From Acetatifactor sp. (GTDB taxonomy: Bacteria; Bacillota; Clostridia; Lachnospirales; Lachnospiraceae), in NCBI GenBank assembly GCA_022511465.1, contig JAFLRM010000006.1, positions 31,157 to 95,156 on the forward strand: a stretch of DNA of 64,000 nucleotides, read 5' to 3'. Of the stretch, positions 26,222-36,070 are shown piece by piece. A program made the translations under genes and the position numbers. The notes under the pieces are model-generated. The model made no database searches, had not been told where the DNA came from, and worked only from the letters and a program-made list of their open reading frames with translations. Every line of letters begins with the position of its first letter. Position 1 is the stretch's first letter.

Positions 26222-27431
26222 AATTCGAAATGTTTATACCGTTGGACAACTGAATTCATACATCAAAAATATGTTCACGCAGGATTATTTGTTGCAGGCT
26301 CTCTTTGTCAAGGGTGAGGTCAGCAACTGTAAATATCACTCCTCTGGACATATTTATTTTACGTTAAAGGATCCCAAAGGCACTATAAATTGTGTCATGT
26401 TTGCCGGAAACCGCTCAGGACTTATCTTTAGGCTTTCAGAGGGGCAGCAGGTGATCGTAGGCGGCACGGTGGATGTGTATGAGCGGGACGGGAAATACCA
26501 GCTCTATGCCAAGCAGATCGTGTTGGATGGAGCCGGTCTCCTCTATGAGAAATTTGAACTGCTGAAGCGGGAACTGGAGGAACTTGGGATGTTTGCCCAG
26601 GAATACAAGCAGCCTATCCCGAAGTATGTTCGAACGCTTGGAGTGGTCACTGCGGACACCGGAGCTGCGGTGAGGGACATCATCCAGATCACACAGCGAA
26701 GAAACCCCTATGTGCAGATTATCCTGTATCCTGCCATTGTGCAGGGGGAGGCAGCCGTGGAGAGTATTGTGAAAGGTATCCGCGCTCTGGAGAGGCAAGC
26801 TGTGGACGTGATGATCGTGGGTCGAGGCGGAGGTTCCATAGAGGATCTGTGGGCTTTCAATGAGCGGGAGGTGGCGCAGGCGGTATTTGACTGTTCCGTG
26901 CCCATTATTTCTGCTGTGGGTCACGAGACAGACACCACGATCATAGACTACGTGTCGGATCTTCGGGCACCGACACCCTCCGCAGCCGCGGAACTTGCAG
27001 TGACAGACATTCGGGAGATATTAGGACAGATGGAAGCCTTCAGAGAGAATCTGAACCGCTTTATGAACCGCAGGGTACAGAGTATCAGGGAGCAGATGAA
27101 GCAGTATGAAATGCAGCTGCGATATCTAAGTCCCACAAGCCGTATTAGAGAGCGGAAGCAGTACAGCATGCAGCTTGAGGAGAAGCTTCAGGAACGTATG
27201 AGAACGATCCTTAGGGATAAACGCCAGGAACTGGCGCTGTATATTGAGAAAATGAAGGGACTGTCCCCTCTGGAAAAGCTAAACAGCGGTTTTGCTTACG
27301 TGGAGGATGAGCAGGGGAACAATATCCGATCCATACAGCAGGTGGAGCCGGAGCAGAATATTAGAGTTAAGGTGCGGGACGGTGCCATCTGTGCCAAGGT
27401 AGCATATAAAGAAAGAAACCTGAGCAGTTGA
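26214..27431 (+). CDS. xseA: Exodeoxyribonuclease VII large subunit
   Basis: 405 aa from the GTG at 26214, which overlaps nusB; the ribosome site is weak, so coupling to nusB is likely. The N-terminal OB fold (YTVGQLNSYIKNMF...GHIYFTLKD) is followed by the catalytic domain with GRGGGSIEDLWAFNE and SAVGHETDTTIIDY, and then a long coiled coil (about 285-370). Together with XseB it degrades single-stranded DNA. Confidence 0.93.
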   Translation: MIKIRNVYTVGQLNSYIKNMFTQDYLLQALFVKGEVSNCKYHSSGHIYFTLKDPKGTINCVMFAGNRSGLIFRLSEGQQVIVGGTVDVYERDGKYQLYAKQIVLDGAGLLYEKFELLKRELEELGMFAQEYKQPIPKYVRTLGVVTADTGAAVRDIIQITQRRNPYVQIILYPAIVQGEAAVESIVKGIRALERQAVDVMIVGRGGGSIEDLWAFNEREVAQAVFDCSVPIISAVGHETDTTIIDYVSDLRAPTPSAAAELAVTDIREILGQMEAFRENLNRFMNRRVQSIREQMKQYEMQLRYLSPTSRIRERKQYSMQLEEKLQERMRTILRDKRQELALYIEKMKGLSPLEKLNSGFAYVEDEQGNNIRSIQQVEPEQNIRVKVRDGAICAKVAYKERNLSS

Positions 27432-27473
27432 TGGTAATGGATAGAAAAATATAACAGAAAAGGAAGAAAACAC

Positions 27474-27698
27474 ATGGGGAAAGCGTCAGAAGCGGACAAG
27501 ACCCCCACTCTGGAGGAAAACTTTGCCAGAGTGGAGGAGACCATAGAGAGACTGGAGTCGGAGGACATCACTCTGGAAGGCGCGTTTGCGGCCTACTCTC
27601 AGGGCATGGCGATCTTAAAACAGTGCAATGAACAGATCGACCGTGTGGAGAAACAGGTTTTGAAGCTGACAGAGCAGGGGGAATTGGAAGAATTATAA
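27474..27698 (+). CDS. xseB: Exodeoxyribonuclease VII small subunit
   Basis: 74 aa, normal XseB size, with the family core LEENFARVEETIERLESEDI and SQGMAILKQCNEQI. It binds the XseA coiled coil. It starts 42 nt after xseA with AAGGAAG upstream. Confidence 0.93.
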   Translation: MGKASEADKTPTLEENFARVEETIERLESEDITLEGAFAAYSQGMAILKQCNEQIDRVEKQVLKLTEQGELEEL

Positions 27699-27724
27699 AA
27701 AGACAAGCCATCAGGGAGCACGCT

Positions 27725-28684
27725 ATGGATGAATTGCAATTTCAGGAACTTTTAAGACAGAAAACGGAAGCTGTAGAAATGATCATTAAGCGTTATCTGC
27801 CGGAAGAAACCGGTTATCAGAAAACGGTTTTGGAGGCGATGAATTACAGCTTTTTAGCAGGTGGAAAGAGACTCCGCCCCCTTTTGATGCAGGAGACCTA
27901 TCGGATGTTTGGGGGGCAGGACAGGGTGATCGAGCCCTTTATGGCAGCTATGGAAATGATACATACCTATTCTCTGGTACACGACGATCTGCCGGCCATG
28001 GACAATGATGAGTACCGCAGAGGCCGGGAGACCACATGGAAGGTGTACGGAGAAGGAATGGGAATTCTGGCAGGGGACGCACTACTCAATTTTGCGTTTG
28101 AGACCATGATAAATGAGTTAGTGCAGGTGCAAGCTGGACTGTCCCCCAGATCTTCGGGTTCCGCAGAGGATATCAAAGTCGCCTTCGAGCAGGCGAGAGC
28201 GGTTGCCAGAGCAATATCGGTTATGGCGGGTAAAGCGGGAATTTACGGCATGATCGGCGGACAGACCGCTGATGTGGAGGCTGAGGGACAGAAAAAGGAT
28301 CTGACCATGGAGCAGCTTCTTTTCATTCATGAACACAAGACGGCCGCGCTGATACAGGCTGCAATGATGGTGGGAGCAATCCTTGCCGGAGCAGACGTGG
28401 AAGAGATAGAGAACATTGAAAAGTGTGCCTACAATATTGGGATCGCGTTTCAGATCCAGGACGATATTCTGGATGTGGTGGGTGACAGCAAAGAGCTTGG
28501 CAAAACGGTGGGAAGCGATGAGCAGAATCACAAGCAGACCTATGTGACCATCAAGGGGGTGGAACAGTCGGTGGGGGATGTGGAGTCATTGTCCAAGGAA
28601 GCCGTGGAGATCTTGAGGGGAATTTCCGGAGACCATACTTTTCTGGAACAGCTGATATTGATGCTGATCCACCGCAGAAAGTAA
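27725..28684 (+). CDS. ispA: Polyprenyl (farnesyl/geranyl) diphosphate synthase
   Basis: 319 aa all-helical prenyl transferase. The first Asp-rich motif is DDLPAMDND (residues 87-95) and the second is in QIQDDILD. GGKRLRP supplies diphosphate-binding residues. It condenses isopentenyl and allylic diphosphates. Position between xseB and dxs is the classic Firmicute arrangement. Chain length cannot be fixed by eye. Confidence 0.92.
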   Translation: MDELQFQELLRQKTEAVEMIIKRYLPEETGYQKTVLEAMNYSFLAGGKRLRPLLMQETYRMFGGQDRVIEPFMAAMEMIHTYSLVHDDLPAMDNDEYRRGRETTWKVYGEGMGILAGDALLNFAFETMINELVQVQAGLSPRSSGSAEDIKVAFEQARAVARAISVMAGKAGIYGMIGGQTADVEAEGQKKDLTMEQLLFIHEHKTAALIQAAMMVGAILAGADVEEIENIEKCAYNIGIAFQIQDDILDVVGDSKELGKTVGSDEQNHKQTYVTIKGVEQSVGDVESLSKEAVEILRGISGDHTFLEQLILMLIHRRK

Positions 28685-28708
28685 TGCAAAGGATGAGAGG
28701 ACATCGAT

Positions 28709-30565
28709 ATGTTGTTGGAAAAAATAGAAAATCCCAATGATATCAAGAAGATCAAGAAAGAAGATTATGGGGCGCTGGCGGAGGAGATCCGACAGTTCCT
28801 CATTGAGAAGATCAGTGTGACGGGTGGACACTTGGGCTCCAACTTGGGAGCGGTGGAACTCACCATGGCCTTACATCTGTCCCTGGATCTGCCTGATGAT
28901 AAGGTGATCTGGGACGTAGGACATCAGTCTTACACCCACAAGCTGTTGACCGGACGTAAGGACGGTTTTGATTGTCTGCGCCAATTTCATGGCATGAGTG
29001 GTTTCCCCAAACGAAAAGAGAGTAAATTTGATGCCTTTGATACAGGACACAGCTCCACCTCCATCTCGGCGGGGCTGGGTCTGGTCAAGGCGAGAGATTT
29101 AAAAGGAGAAAAGAGCACCATTGTCTCCGTGATCGGGGACGGTTCTCTTACAGGAGGCATGGCCTATGAGGCGCTAAACAATGCGGCCAAGCAGGAGACT
29201 AATTTTATCATTGTGTTGAACGACAACAATATGTCCATATCGGAAAACGTGGGGGGTGTCTCCAAGTATTTGAATAATATCCGTACCACCAGCGGTTATC
29301 TGGATCTGAAAGAGGGCATATATAATGCCTTAAAAGGGACTCCCGGAGGCGACAACATGGTGACCAAGATCCGCCGCGCCAAAAGCAGTGTCAAGCAACT
29401 GGTGATCCCGGGTATGTTCTTTGAGGACATGGGGATCACTTACCTGGGGCCTATAGACGGACATAATATCACGGCCATGACAAAGGTGCTTCGGGAGGCC
29501 AAGAGAGTGAAAGGGGCTGTGCTGGTGCATGTGCTCACACAAAAGGGGAAAGGCTATGGGCCGGCGGAGCGTCATCCTGCCAGATTCCACGGTGCGGAGC
29601 CCTTTGACATTGAGACGGGCATCCCCTCCCACCCCAGGACGGTGGCCAACTATACGGACATCTTCTCCACAGTCATGTGTAAGCTGGGACAGAGGGATGA
29701 GGATATCGTGGCGATCACAGCAGCTATGCCGGACGGTACAGGCCTGAAACGATTTCGCAATATGTACCCCGATCGCTTTTTCGACGTGGGGATCGCGGAG
29801 GAGCATGCGGTGACTTTTGCTGCAGGATTGGCAGCGGGAGGACTGAAGCCCATCGTGGCTGTGTATTCTTCCTTTTTGCAGAGAGCCTACGATCAGATCT
29901 TGCATGATGTGTGTATTCAGAATCTGCCGGTAGTGTTTGCTATTGACCGCGCCGGGCTGGTGGGAAGTGACGGAGAGACTCACCAGGGTATTTTTGATCT
30001 TACTTATTTGTCCGGCATACCAAACATGCATATCTGCGCGCCCAAGAATAAGTGGGAGCTGTCCGATATGCTGAAATTTGCCGTGAATTTCGGAGCCCCC
30101 ATCGCTGTACGATACCCCAGAGGGACGGCCTACGCAGGGTTAAGGGATTTTCGTGCCCCTATAGAGCTTGGCCGTGCGGAGTGGATCTACAGAGAGTGGG
30201 AGATTGCCCTGTTTGCCGTGGGAAGCATGGTGAGAACGGCGGAGATTGTCCGCGACCGCCTGAAGCAGGAAGGTTACAGTGTCAGCCTGATCAATGCCCG
30301 CTTTGTGAAACCCATCGATGAGGAGTCGGTGTTGGAGGCGTGCAGGGATCACCGCGTGATCGTGACTATGGAAGAGAATGTGAAGAGTGGAGGCTACGGT
30401 GAGAAGGTGCTGGACTATATGAATGCAAACGGTCTGCAAAATCAGTGTATCAATATCACCATTCCGGATGCTTATGTGGAGCACGGCAACGTGGAACTCC
30501 TAAAGCAGGAGATCGGAATTGACGCGGAGAGCATCGTGAGGCGTATTCTGGAGGAAAGCCGATGA
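28709..30565 (+). CDS. dxs: 1-deoxy-D-xylulose-5-phosphate synthase
   Basis: 618 aa thiamine-diphosphate enzyme making DXP from pyruvate and glyceraldehyde 3-phosphate, the first step of the MEP isoprenoid pathway. Visible parts are HLGSNLGAVELTMALH, the ThDP/Mg motif GDGSLTGGMAYEALN, GIAEEHAVTFAAGLA, and the C-terminal transketolase domain. Its stop overlaps the tlyA start by 4 nt. Pathway order with ispA fits a shared transcript. Confidence 0.96.
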   Translation: MLLEKIENPNDIKKIKKEDYGALAEEIRQFLIEKISVTGGHLGSNLGAVELTMALHLSLDLPDDKVIWDVGHQSYTHKLLTGRKDGFDCLRQFHGMSGFPKRKESKFDAFDTGHSSTSISAGLGLVKARDLKGEKSTIVSVIGDGSLTGGMAYEALNNAAKQETNFIIVLNDNNMSISENVGGVSKYLNNIRTTSGYLDLKEGIYNALKGTPGGDNMVTKIRRAKSSVKQLVIPGMFFEDMGITYLGPIDGHNITAMTKVLREAKRVKGAVLVHVLTQKGKGYGPAERHPARFHGAEPFDIETGIPSHPRTVANYTDIFSTVMCKLGQRDEDIVAITAAMPDGTGLKRFRNMYPDRFFDVGIAEEHAVTFAAGLAAGGLKPIVAVYSSFLQRAYDQILHDVCIQNLPVVFAIDRAGLVGSDGETHQGIFDLTYLSGIPNMHICAPKNKWELSDMLKFAVNFGAPIAVRYPRGTAYAGLRDFRAPIELGRAEWIYREWEIALFAVGSMVRTAEIVRDRLKQEGYSVSLINARFVKPIDEESVLEACRDHRVIVTMEENVKSGGYGEKVLDYMNANGLQNQCINITIPDAYVEHGNVELLKQEIGIDAESIVRRILEESR

Positions 30566-31446
30566 AAACGCGGTTGGATGTCATTCTGGTGAACCGTGGT
30601 CACGCACCCTCCAGAGAGAAGGCGAAAGCTATCATTATGTCTGGTAATGTCTACATAAACGGACAGAGAGAGGACAAGGCGGGCGCATCCTTTGACGAGA
30701 CAAAGATCAAAAGTCTGGAGGTCAGGGGCAGTACCCTGAAATATGTGAGCCGCGGAGGACTGAAGTTGGAGAAGGCCATGGAAGTATGGCAGTTTGACCT
30801 AAAGGGCTGTATCTGCATGGATATCGGTGCATCTACGGGCGGTTTTACGGACTGCATGCTGCAGAACGGTGCGAGAAAGGTGTACGCTGTCGATGTGGGA
30901 CACGGGCAGCTGGCTTGGAAGCTTCGCAGTGATGATCGGGTGGTGTGTATGGAGCAGACCAATTTCCGATATTTGACGAAAGAAGAAATTGCGGACGATC
31001 TGGACTTTGCAAGTGTGGATGTCTCCTTTATCTCTCTGACCAAGATCTTGATTCCGGCAAGGAAGCTCTTGAAAGAGGGAGGGCAGATGGTGTGCCTGAT
31101 CAAGCCACAGTTTGAGGCCGGCCGGGATAAGGTAGGCAAAAACGGTGTGGTCAGGGAGCCCAAGGTGCATGAGGAGGTGATCCATAGGATCATCGATTAT
31201 GCGGACAGCATAGGATTTGAAGTGCTGCATCTGGAGTATTCCCCCATCAGGGGGCCGGAGGGAAACATTGAATATCTGGTTCACATTCGGAAAAAGGATG
31301 ATGTTTCTGAAGAGGTTCGGAAGCTTTCGGAACGCGAAGCGGAGGAACGACTTCGGGAAATCGTGGAGGCACGTGCCGGAATCTCACACGAAGAAAAATG
31401 GGAAAAAATAATCGCCGAGATAGTGGCGAGTTCTCATATGTTATGA
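30562..31446 (+). CDS. tlyA: TlyA/YqxC-family rRNA 2'-O-methyltransferase
   Basis: 294 aa. The N-terminal S4 RNA-binding domain (LDVILVNRGHAPSREKAKAI) precedes an FtsJ-like methyltransferase domain with the SAM motif DIGASTGGFTDC and DVSFISLTKIL. TlyA proteins methylate cytidines in 16S and/or 23S rRNA. It overlaps dxs by 4 nt, as in many Firmicutes. Confidence 0.9.
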   Translation: MKTRLDVILVNRGHAPSREKAKAIIMSGNVYINGQREDKAGASFDETKIKSLEVRGSTLKYVSRGGLKLEKAMEVWQFDLKGCICMDIGASTGGFTDCMLQNGARKVYAVDVGHGQLAWKLRSDDRVVCMEQTNFRYLTKEEIADDLDFASVDVSFISLTKILIPARKLLKEGGQMVCLIKPQFEAGRDKVGKNGVVREPKVHEEVIHRIIDYADSIGFEVLHLEYSPIRGPEGNIEYLVHIRKKDDVSEEVRKLSEREAEERLREIVEARAGISHEEKWEKIIAEIVASSHML

Positions 31447-31464
31447 GAGAAGGGAGAGGATAAC

Positions 31465-32331
31465 ATGAAACATTTTTTAATCTATTCCAACGCGTACAAG
31501 GATAGAAATCTGGAAGTCACCAATCGGATCGTGGGACATCTGGAGATGAAGGGGCAGAAGGTAACTCTAAACCTGAAGGATTCCGACTGGAAGTCAGGAG
31601 CCGGGGAGGAGAGTGAGGAAGCGAAGAACATTCCCACCGACGTGGACTGTATGATCGTGCTGGGGGGTGATGGCACGGTTCTTCAGGCTGCCAGAGAAAC
31701 CAAGAAGCTGCATATCCCGATCATTGGTGTAAACCTGGGAACATTGGGGTTTATGACGGAAATAGAGCCGGAGAATCTTGAGGAATCTCTGGATCGGCTG
31801 ATCGCGGGAAACTACGAACAGGAGAGCCGTATGATGTTAAACGGCAAGGTGTTTTTTGCGAACGGAGAAGTGGATGAGGGCTGGGCGCTCAACGACATCG
31901 TCATCTCCCGAAGCGGTTCCCTGCAGATCATCAAGTTTAACATCTACGTAAACGGACAGTTCTTGTATGACTACAAGGCGGACGGTATGATCATAACCAC
32001 ACCCACCGGATCTACCGGCTACAATCTGTCGGCGGGTGGACCTCTTGTGGAGCCTAAAGCGAAGCTGCTTACCATGACGCCCATTTGTCCCCACGCGTTA
32101 AATCAGAGAAGTATCATCCTTTCTCCGGAGGATGTGATTGAGATCGTGATCCCTCCGATCAGGGGAACTCTGTCCCAGACGGTGGAGGCCAACTTTGACG
32201 GAAGTCACAAGATTGGACTTAGCACCGGCGACCGCATCCGTATTGTACAGTCAGAGAAGACGACGGAGTTTATTCAGTTGAATCAGGTGAGCTTTTTGAA
32301 GATTCTGAACAAGAAGATGAAAGGAATTTGA
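31465..32331 (+). CDS. nadK: NAD kinase
   Basis: 288 aa. The signature GGDGT is at residues 67-71, followed by GVNLGTLGFMTE and the second-domain motif TPTGSTGYNLSAGGP. It phosphorylates NAD to NADP. It lies 18 nt after tlyA and just before argR, the conserved order for this block. Confidence 0.95.
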   Translation: MKHFLIYSNAYKDRNLEVTNRIVGHLEMKGQKVTLNLKDSDWKSGAGEESEEAKNIPTDVDCMIVLGGDGTVLQAARETKKLHIPIIGVNLGTLGFMTEIEPENLEESLDRLIAGNYEQESRMMLNGKVFFANGEVDEGWALNDIVISRSGSLQIIKFNIYVNGQFLYDYKADGMIITTPTGSTGYNLSAGGPLVEPKAKLLTMTPICPHALNQRSIILSPEDVIEIVIPPIRGTLSQTVEANFDGSHKIGLSTGDRIRIVQSEKTTEFIQLNQVSFLKILNKKMKGI

Positions 32332-32346
32332 CAAAAAAGATTGGAA

Positions 32347-32802
32347 ATGAAAAAGAGCAGACGGCAGAAGATCATGGAGATCATAGAGAAAGAGAGTGTG
32401 GCGACACAGGAGGAACTGGTGAGCCGGCTTAGGGAGGCCGGTTTTGCGGTTACGCAGGCTACCATTTCCAGAGATATCCGAGAACTTAAGCTGTCCAAGG
32501 TGCCGGATGGAACCGACAGGCAGAAGTATGCTTTGATCCGCCAGGAGGATGAGGATCTGGAGGACAAATACATCCGTGTGCTCCGGGACGGTTTCCTGTC
32601 CATGGATATGGCTCAGAATATTCTGGTGGTCAAGACAGTGTCCGGCATGGCGATGGCTGTGGCGGCAGCGATTGACGCTCTGCGGTTTTCCGAGGTGGTG
32701 GGCTCTATCGCCGGCGATGACACCATCATGGTGGCAGTGCGCACGGTGGAGGAGACCGAAACACTTGTGGAGAAACTGCACCGGATGATAGAGAAGAAAT
32801 AA
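32347..32802 (+). CDS. argR: Arginine repressor ArgR/AhrC
   Basis: 151 aa. The N-terminal winged helix (RRQKIMEIIEKESVATQEEL, then VTQATISRDIRELKL) binds DNA. The C-terminal domain with GSIAGDDTIMV binds arginine and forms the hexamer. The ATG at 32347 was chosen; a TTG two codons upstream is also possible and neither has a strong ribosome site. It controls arginine metabolism genes, none of which lie in this window. Confidence 0.93.
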   Translation: MKKSRRQKIMEIIEKESVATQEELVSRLREAGFAVTQATISRDIRELKLSKVPDGTDRQKYALIRQEDEDLEDKYIRVLRDGFLSMDMAQNILVVKTVSGMAMAVAAAIDALRFSEVVGSIAGDDTIMVAVRTVEETETLVEKLHRMIEKK

Positions 32803-32803
32803 A

Positions 32804-32841
32804 TTATGTACGATTCATGCTTTGGAGAAGGCAGTACATAA
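32804..32841 (+). promoter_or_regulatory. Hairpin abutting the recN ribosome-binding site
   Basis: TTATGTAC (32804-32811) and GTACATAA (32834-32841) are perfect 8-bp complements between argR and recN. The right arm ends at the AGGAGA Shine-Dalgarno box (32841-32846), so folding could limit recN translation. Confidence 0.4.
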
Positions 32842-32852
32842 GGAGAGATAAC

Positions 32853-34529
32853 ATGTTACAAAGTTTACGCGTGAAGAATCTGGCGTTGATGGAGGAGACA
32901 GAAGTAGAGTTTGGCGAGGGCCTGAATATTTTGACCGGTGAGACCGGTGCGGGAAAGTCGCTTCTGATCGATTCGGTCACGTTGGCACTGGGCGGAAAAT
33001 TTGAGAGAGAGATGCTTCGAAAAGGGGCAGACAGCGCCTCCGTGGAGTTGGTTTTTGCCGGTGAGGATGAGAAGATATCCGAGAAGCTTGCGGAGCTTGA
33101 ACTGGAGGAGAATGATGGCACAGTTATCATAACCCGCAGACTTCAGGCGGGCAAGAGTATCTGCAAGATCAACGGGGAGAGCGTCACGGCAAAGCAGGTG
33201 AAGGAACTTGCGGAGGTGCTGATCGATATTCACGGACAGCATGAGCACCAGTCCTTGCTCCACAAGAAGAAACATATGGAGATTTTGGATGCCTACTGCG
33301 GGGAGGCCTATCAAAAGCCGGCGGGACAGGTGGCGGAGTCCTATCTTGTTTGCAAGGAACTGCGGGGGAAACTGGAGGAGGAGTCTCTGGACGAGATTTC
33401 CCGGCAGAGAGAACAGTCGCTTGCCGAGTTTGAGCTTCAGGAGATTGAGGAGGCGAAACTGGTTTCCGGTGAGGATGAGGAGTTAGAGAAACGCTACCGC
33501 CTTATGACTAACAGCAAGAAGATTGCAGAGAGTTTGTCGGAGAGTTACCGATACACCGGTGGTGACGGGGAGGACGGTGCCGGCGGCGCATTAAGCCGTG
33601 CACTCAGAGCCTTGCGCGGTGTCACCATGTATGATGAGAAGTTGGAACAGCTGGAGCAACAGCTTAGCGAGGTGGACAACCTGCTTGCGGATTACAACCG
33701 TGACGTGGCGGAATATCTTCAGGACTGCGAGTTTGATCCGGAGGAATTTTCCCGGGTGGAGGAGCGGCTGAATCAGATCAATCATTTGAAGGGAAAGTAT
33801 GGCAATACCATCGAGGAGATTCTCCAATATGGGGTGGACAGACAGGAATATCTGGAGAAGCTTTCCGACTATGACACATATCTGGAGAAGCTTAGAACCA
33901 AGCTGCGCGAAGAGGAGGAGAAGCTTACAAAGGCCTGTGAGAAGCTCTCCAAGGTGCGCAGAGATAACGCAGAGCAGCTGACGAAGCTTTTGAAAGAAGC
34001 GCTTGTCAATCTGAACTTTCTGACCGTGGAGTTTGAGATTGTGGTGCGGCCCGGACAGACTGTTACAGCGAAAGGTTATGACGATGTGGAGTTTCTGATC
34101 TCCACCAATCCGGGAGAACCGATGAAAGCTCTGAATCAGGTGGCAAGCGGCGGCGAGCTTTCCCGTATCATGCTTGCAATCAAGACGGTGTTGGCCAAGC
34201 GGGATCATATTGACACACTTATTTTTGACGAGATCGATGCCGGAATCAGCGGAAAGACGGCGTGGAAGGTATCCGAGCAACTGGACACTGTAGCGCATGC
34301 CCATCAGGTCATCTGCATCACCCATTTACCCCAGATCGCAGCTATGGCGGATCACCACTTTGTCATTGAAAAGAGCAGTACGGATGACAATACTATCACG
34401 GATATCCGCTGTGTGGAAGGGGAAGAGAGTCTTGCGGAGCTGGCAAGACTTTTGGGAAGCGATATGCTGACCGAGGCCGCCCTTGGAAATGCCAGAGAGA
34501 TGAGGGAACAGGCTCTGGGACATAAATAA
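32853..34529 (+). CDS. recN: DNA repair protein RecN
   Basis: 558 aa SMC-like ATPase. The ATG at 32853 has AGGAGA at 32841-32846. Walker A GETGAGKS is at residues 29-36. A central coiled coil (about 160-380) follows. The ABC signature LNQVASGGELSRIMLA and Walker B TLIFDEIDAGISG are near the C-terminus. It acts in double-strand-break repair. Two terminator-like hairpins follow. Confidence 0.95.
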   Translation: MLQSLRVKNLALMEETEVEFGEGLNILTGETGAGKSLLIDSVTLALGGKFEREMLRKGADSASVELVFAGEDEKISEKLAELELEENDGTVIITRRLQAGKSICKINGESVTAKQVKELAEVLIDIHGQHEHQSLLHKKKHMEILDAYCGEAYQKPAGQVAESYLVCKELRGKLEEESLDEISRQREQSLAEFELQEIEEAKLVSGEDEELEKRYRLMTNSKKIAESLSESYRYTGGDGEDGAGGALSRALRALRGVTMYDEKLEQLEQQLSEVDNLLADYNRDVAEYLQDCEFDPEEFSRVEERLNQINHLKGKYGNTIEEILQYGVDRQEYLEKLSDYDTYLEKLRTKLREEEEKLTKACEKLSKVRRDNAEQLTKLLKEALVNLNFLTVEFEIVVRPGQTVTAKGYDDVEFLISTNPGEPMKALNQVASGGELSRIMLAIKTVLAKRDHIDTLIFDEIDAGISGKTAWKVSEQLDTVAHAHQVICITHLPQIAAMADHHFVIEKSSTDDNTITDIRCVEGEESLAELARLLGSDMLTEAALGNAREMREQALGHK

Positions 34530-34560
34530 ATTGTAACTATTCAGAGCCATGCAAATCGAA

Positions 34561-34588
34561 TAAAAAGTTTGTTTGCAAAGACTTTTTA
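34561..34588 (+). terminator. A/T-rich hairpin after recN
   Basis: TAAAAAGT (34561-34568) pairs with ACTTTTTA (34581-34588) around a short loop with further TTTG/CAAA pairing. The right arm supplies the T-rich run. Confidence 0.5.
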
Positions 34589-34610
34589 TAATAGATCAAT
34601 AAAAAATTGA

Positions 34611-34666
34611 AAATGTCGCATACTAGCATTTAGAGATTTTTTGATGCTGGTATGTGACATTTTTTG
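34611..34666 (+). terminator. Rho-independent terminator of the asp23-recN block
   Basis: AATGTCGCATACTAGCAT (34612-34629) pairs, with few mismatches, with ATGCTGGTATGTGACATT (34644-34661), followed by T6. It separates recN from spoIVB. Confidence 0.8.
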
Positions 34667-34706
34667 TTACATAAAAATAAATAGAAAAATGTAGTGAGGG
34701 ATGAGT

Positions 34707-36059
34707 ATGAACTTATGGGTGAGTGAGACCGACAAAGTGAAAGAGCAGGCAGGGGATGAAATGGTCGTCTTTTTAAAAAACTGGAAAAATCAGGTTCGGA
34801 GATACCGCCTTTATCGGCTATGCCTGTGTATTGCTCTGGCAGTAAGCTGCATTACTCTACTGGGGGGCAGTTACTATATATTAGACAGCAGCATTCCCTC
34901 CAACATTCAAATGCGCGCAGGAGAGGAACAGGTATTGAGCTTGGGGGTTCCGGCCACGGCAGAGCTTGTGAGCGTAAGCGGGCAGGGGGAGAGCAATATT
35001 CCCAAAGGAGCGGTCACCATTGACTTGAGCGGGCCTGTCACCTTAAGAACCGGAGGGCTTCAGGAGTATTTGATGAATGTGAAGCTCTTCGGCTTTCTGC
35101 CTTTTAAGAAGGTGGAAATTCAGGTGGTGGAAGCCCAGGAGCTTACGCCCATGGGAGTACCAGTCGGAATCTATGTGAAGACAGATGGTATCCTTGTGAT
35201 CGGTGTGGGAGATTTTATTGGTCAAAATGGTGTAAGATGTTCCCCTGCCAGATATATTCTAAACAGTGGCGACTACATCCGTAAGGTCAACGGGGAGGAT
35301 GTCACAGAGAAAGATGATTTTATGAAGAAAGTGGAGGCAAGCGCTGGTAAGGAGATGGTTCTCACTGTGGAGAGGAACGGAGATTTAATTGAACAACGTG
35401 TGACTCCCATGAAAGATCAGAACGGCGTCTACAAGATTGGCGTATGGATCCGGGACAACTCGCAGGGCGTGGGTACCATGACCTACATGGACAGTGAGGG
35501 GAATTTTGGTGCGCTGGGACATGGGATCACGGATGTGGACACCAGCACACTCATGGATATGGAAGACGGAACCCTGTATCAGACCCAGATTGTGTCCGTT
35601 CGGAAGGGAACAGTTGGAAATCCAGGGGAGATGACGGGTATGATCGTCTATGCAGATAACCGGATCCTGGGTGATATCACGGAGAACAGTGTGAGAGGAA
35701 TCTTTGGTAGATGTAACGAAAAAGCGGATGGTCTGATCTCGGAGGATCCCCTTCCCGCCGGATTTAAGCAAGAGATACAGGAAGGGCCGGCACAGATCCT
35801 CTGCACAGTGAATGATACCGCAAAGTACTATGATGTGGAGATCACAGCGGTGCATCTGGATCACGACAATATCAACCGGGGGATTGAGCTGAAAGTGACA
35901 GATCCGGAGCTGCTCCAGATCACAGGAGGGATCATACAGGGCATGAGTGGCAGCCCGATCATCCAAAATGGAAAACTCATCGGCGCTGTCACCCATGTGC
36001 TGGTGCAGGATCCCACAAGGGGGTATGGGATCTTTATAGAAGAAATGCTCGCAGAATAG
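34707..36059 (+). CDS. spoIVB: Stage IV sporulation protein B (SpoIVB S55 peptidase)
   Basis: 450 aa. The ATG at 34707 has GAGGG 6 nt upstream; an ATG at 34701 touches that box. One N-terminal membrane helix (about 37-58) is followed by a PDZ domain (about 150-235) and the S55 serine-protease domain with His272 (GALGHGI) and the serine motif GMSGSP (412-417). In sporulation it is secreted from the forespore and triggers pro-sigma-K processing. spo0A, its usual downstream neighbour, is missing. Confidence 0.94.
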   Translation: MNLWVSETDKVKEQAGDEMVVFLKNWKNQVRRYRLYRLCLCIALAVSCITLLGGSYYILDSSIPSNIQMRAGEEQVLSLGVPATAELVSVSGQGESNIPKGAVTIDLSGPVTLRTGGLQEYLMNVKLFGFLPFKKVEIQVVEAQELTPMGVPVGIYVKTDGILVIGVGDFIGQNGVRCSPARYILNSGDYIRKVNGEDVTEKDDFMKKVEASAGKEMVLTVERNGDLIEQRVTPMKDQNGVYKIGVWIRDNSQGVGTMTYMDSEGNFGALGHGITDVDTSTLMDMEDGTLYQTQIVSVRKGTVGNPGEMTGMIVYADNRILGDITENSVRGIFGRCNEKADGLISEDPLPAGFKQEIQEGPAQILCTVNDTAKYYDVEITAVHLDHDNINRGIELKVTDPELLQITGGIIQGMSGSPIIQNGKLIGAVTHVLVQDPTRGYGIFIEEMLAE

Positions 36060-36070
36060 TTTGTATATGG

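Noticed and set aside
29330..30031. 233-codon reverse-strand open frame inside dxs
   Set aside because: It lies fully within the strongly supported dxs coding region and has no recognisable domain or ribosome site; it is a G+C-driven shadow.
33591..34325. 244-codon reverse-strand open frame inside recN
   Set aside because: It overlaps the recN coiled coil and ABC signature region. The Leu/Gln-rich translation is what reverse reading of Glu/Leu-rich helices gives.
34650..34706. Possible sigma-G/F promoter between the terminator and spoIVB
   Set aside because: A GTATG box is followed by CATAAAA at a spacing too short for sigma-G, and no sigma-F -10 is visible, so I did not list it.
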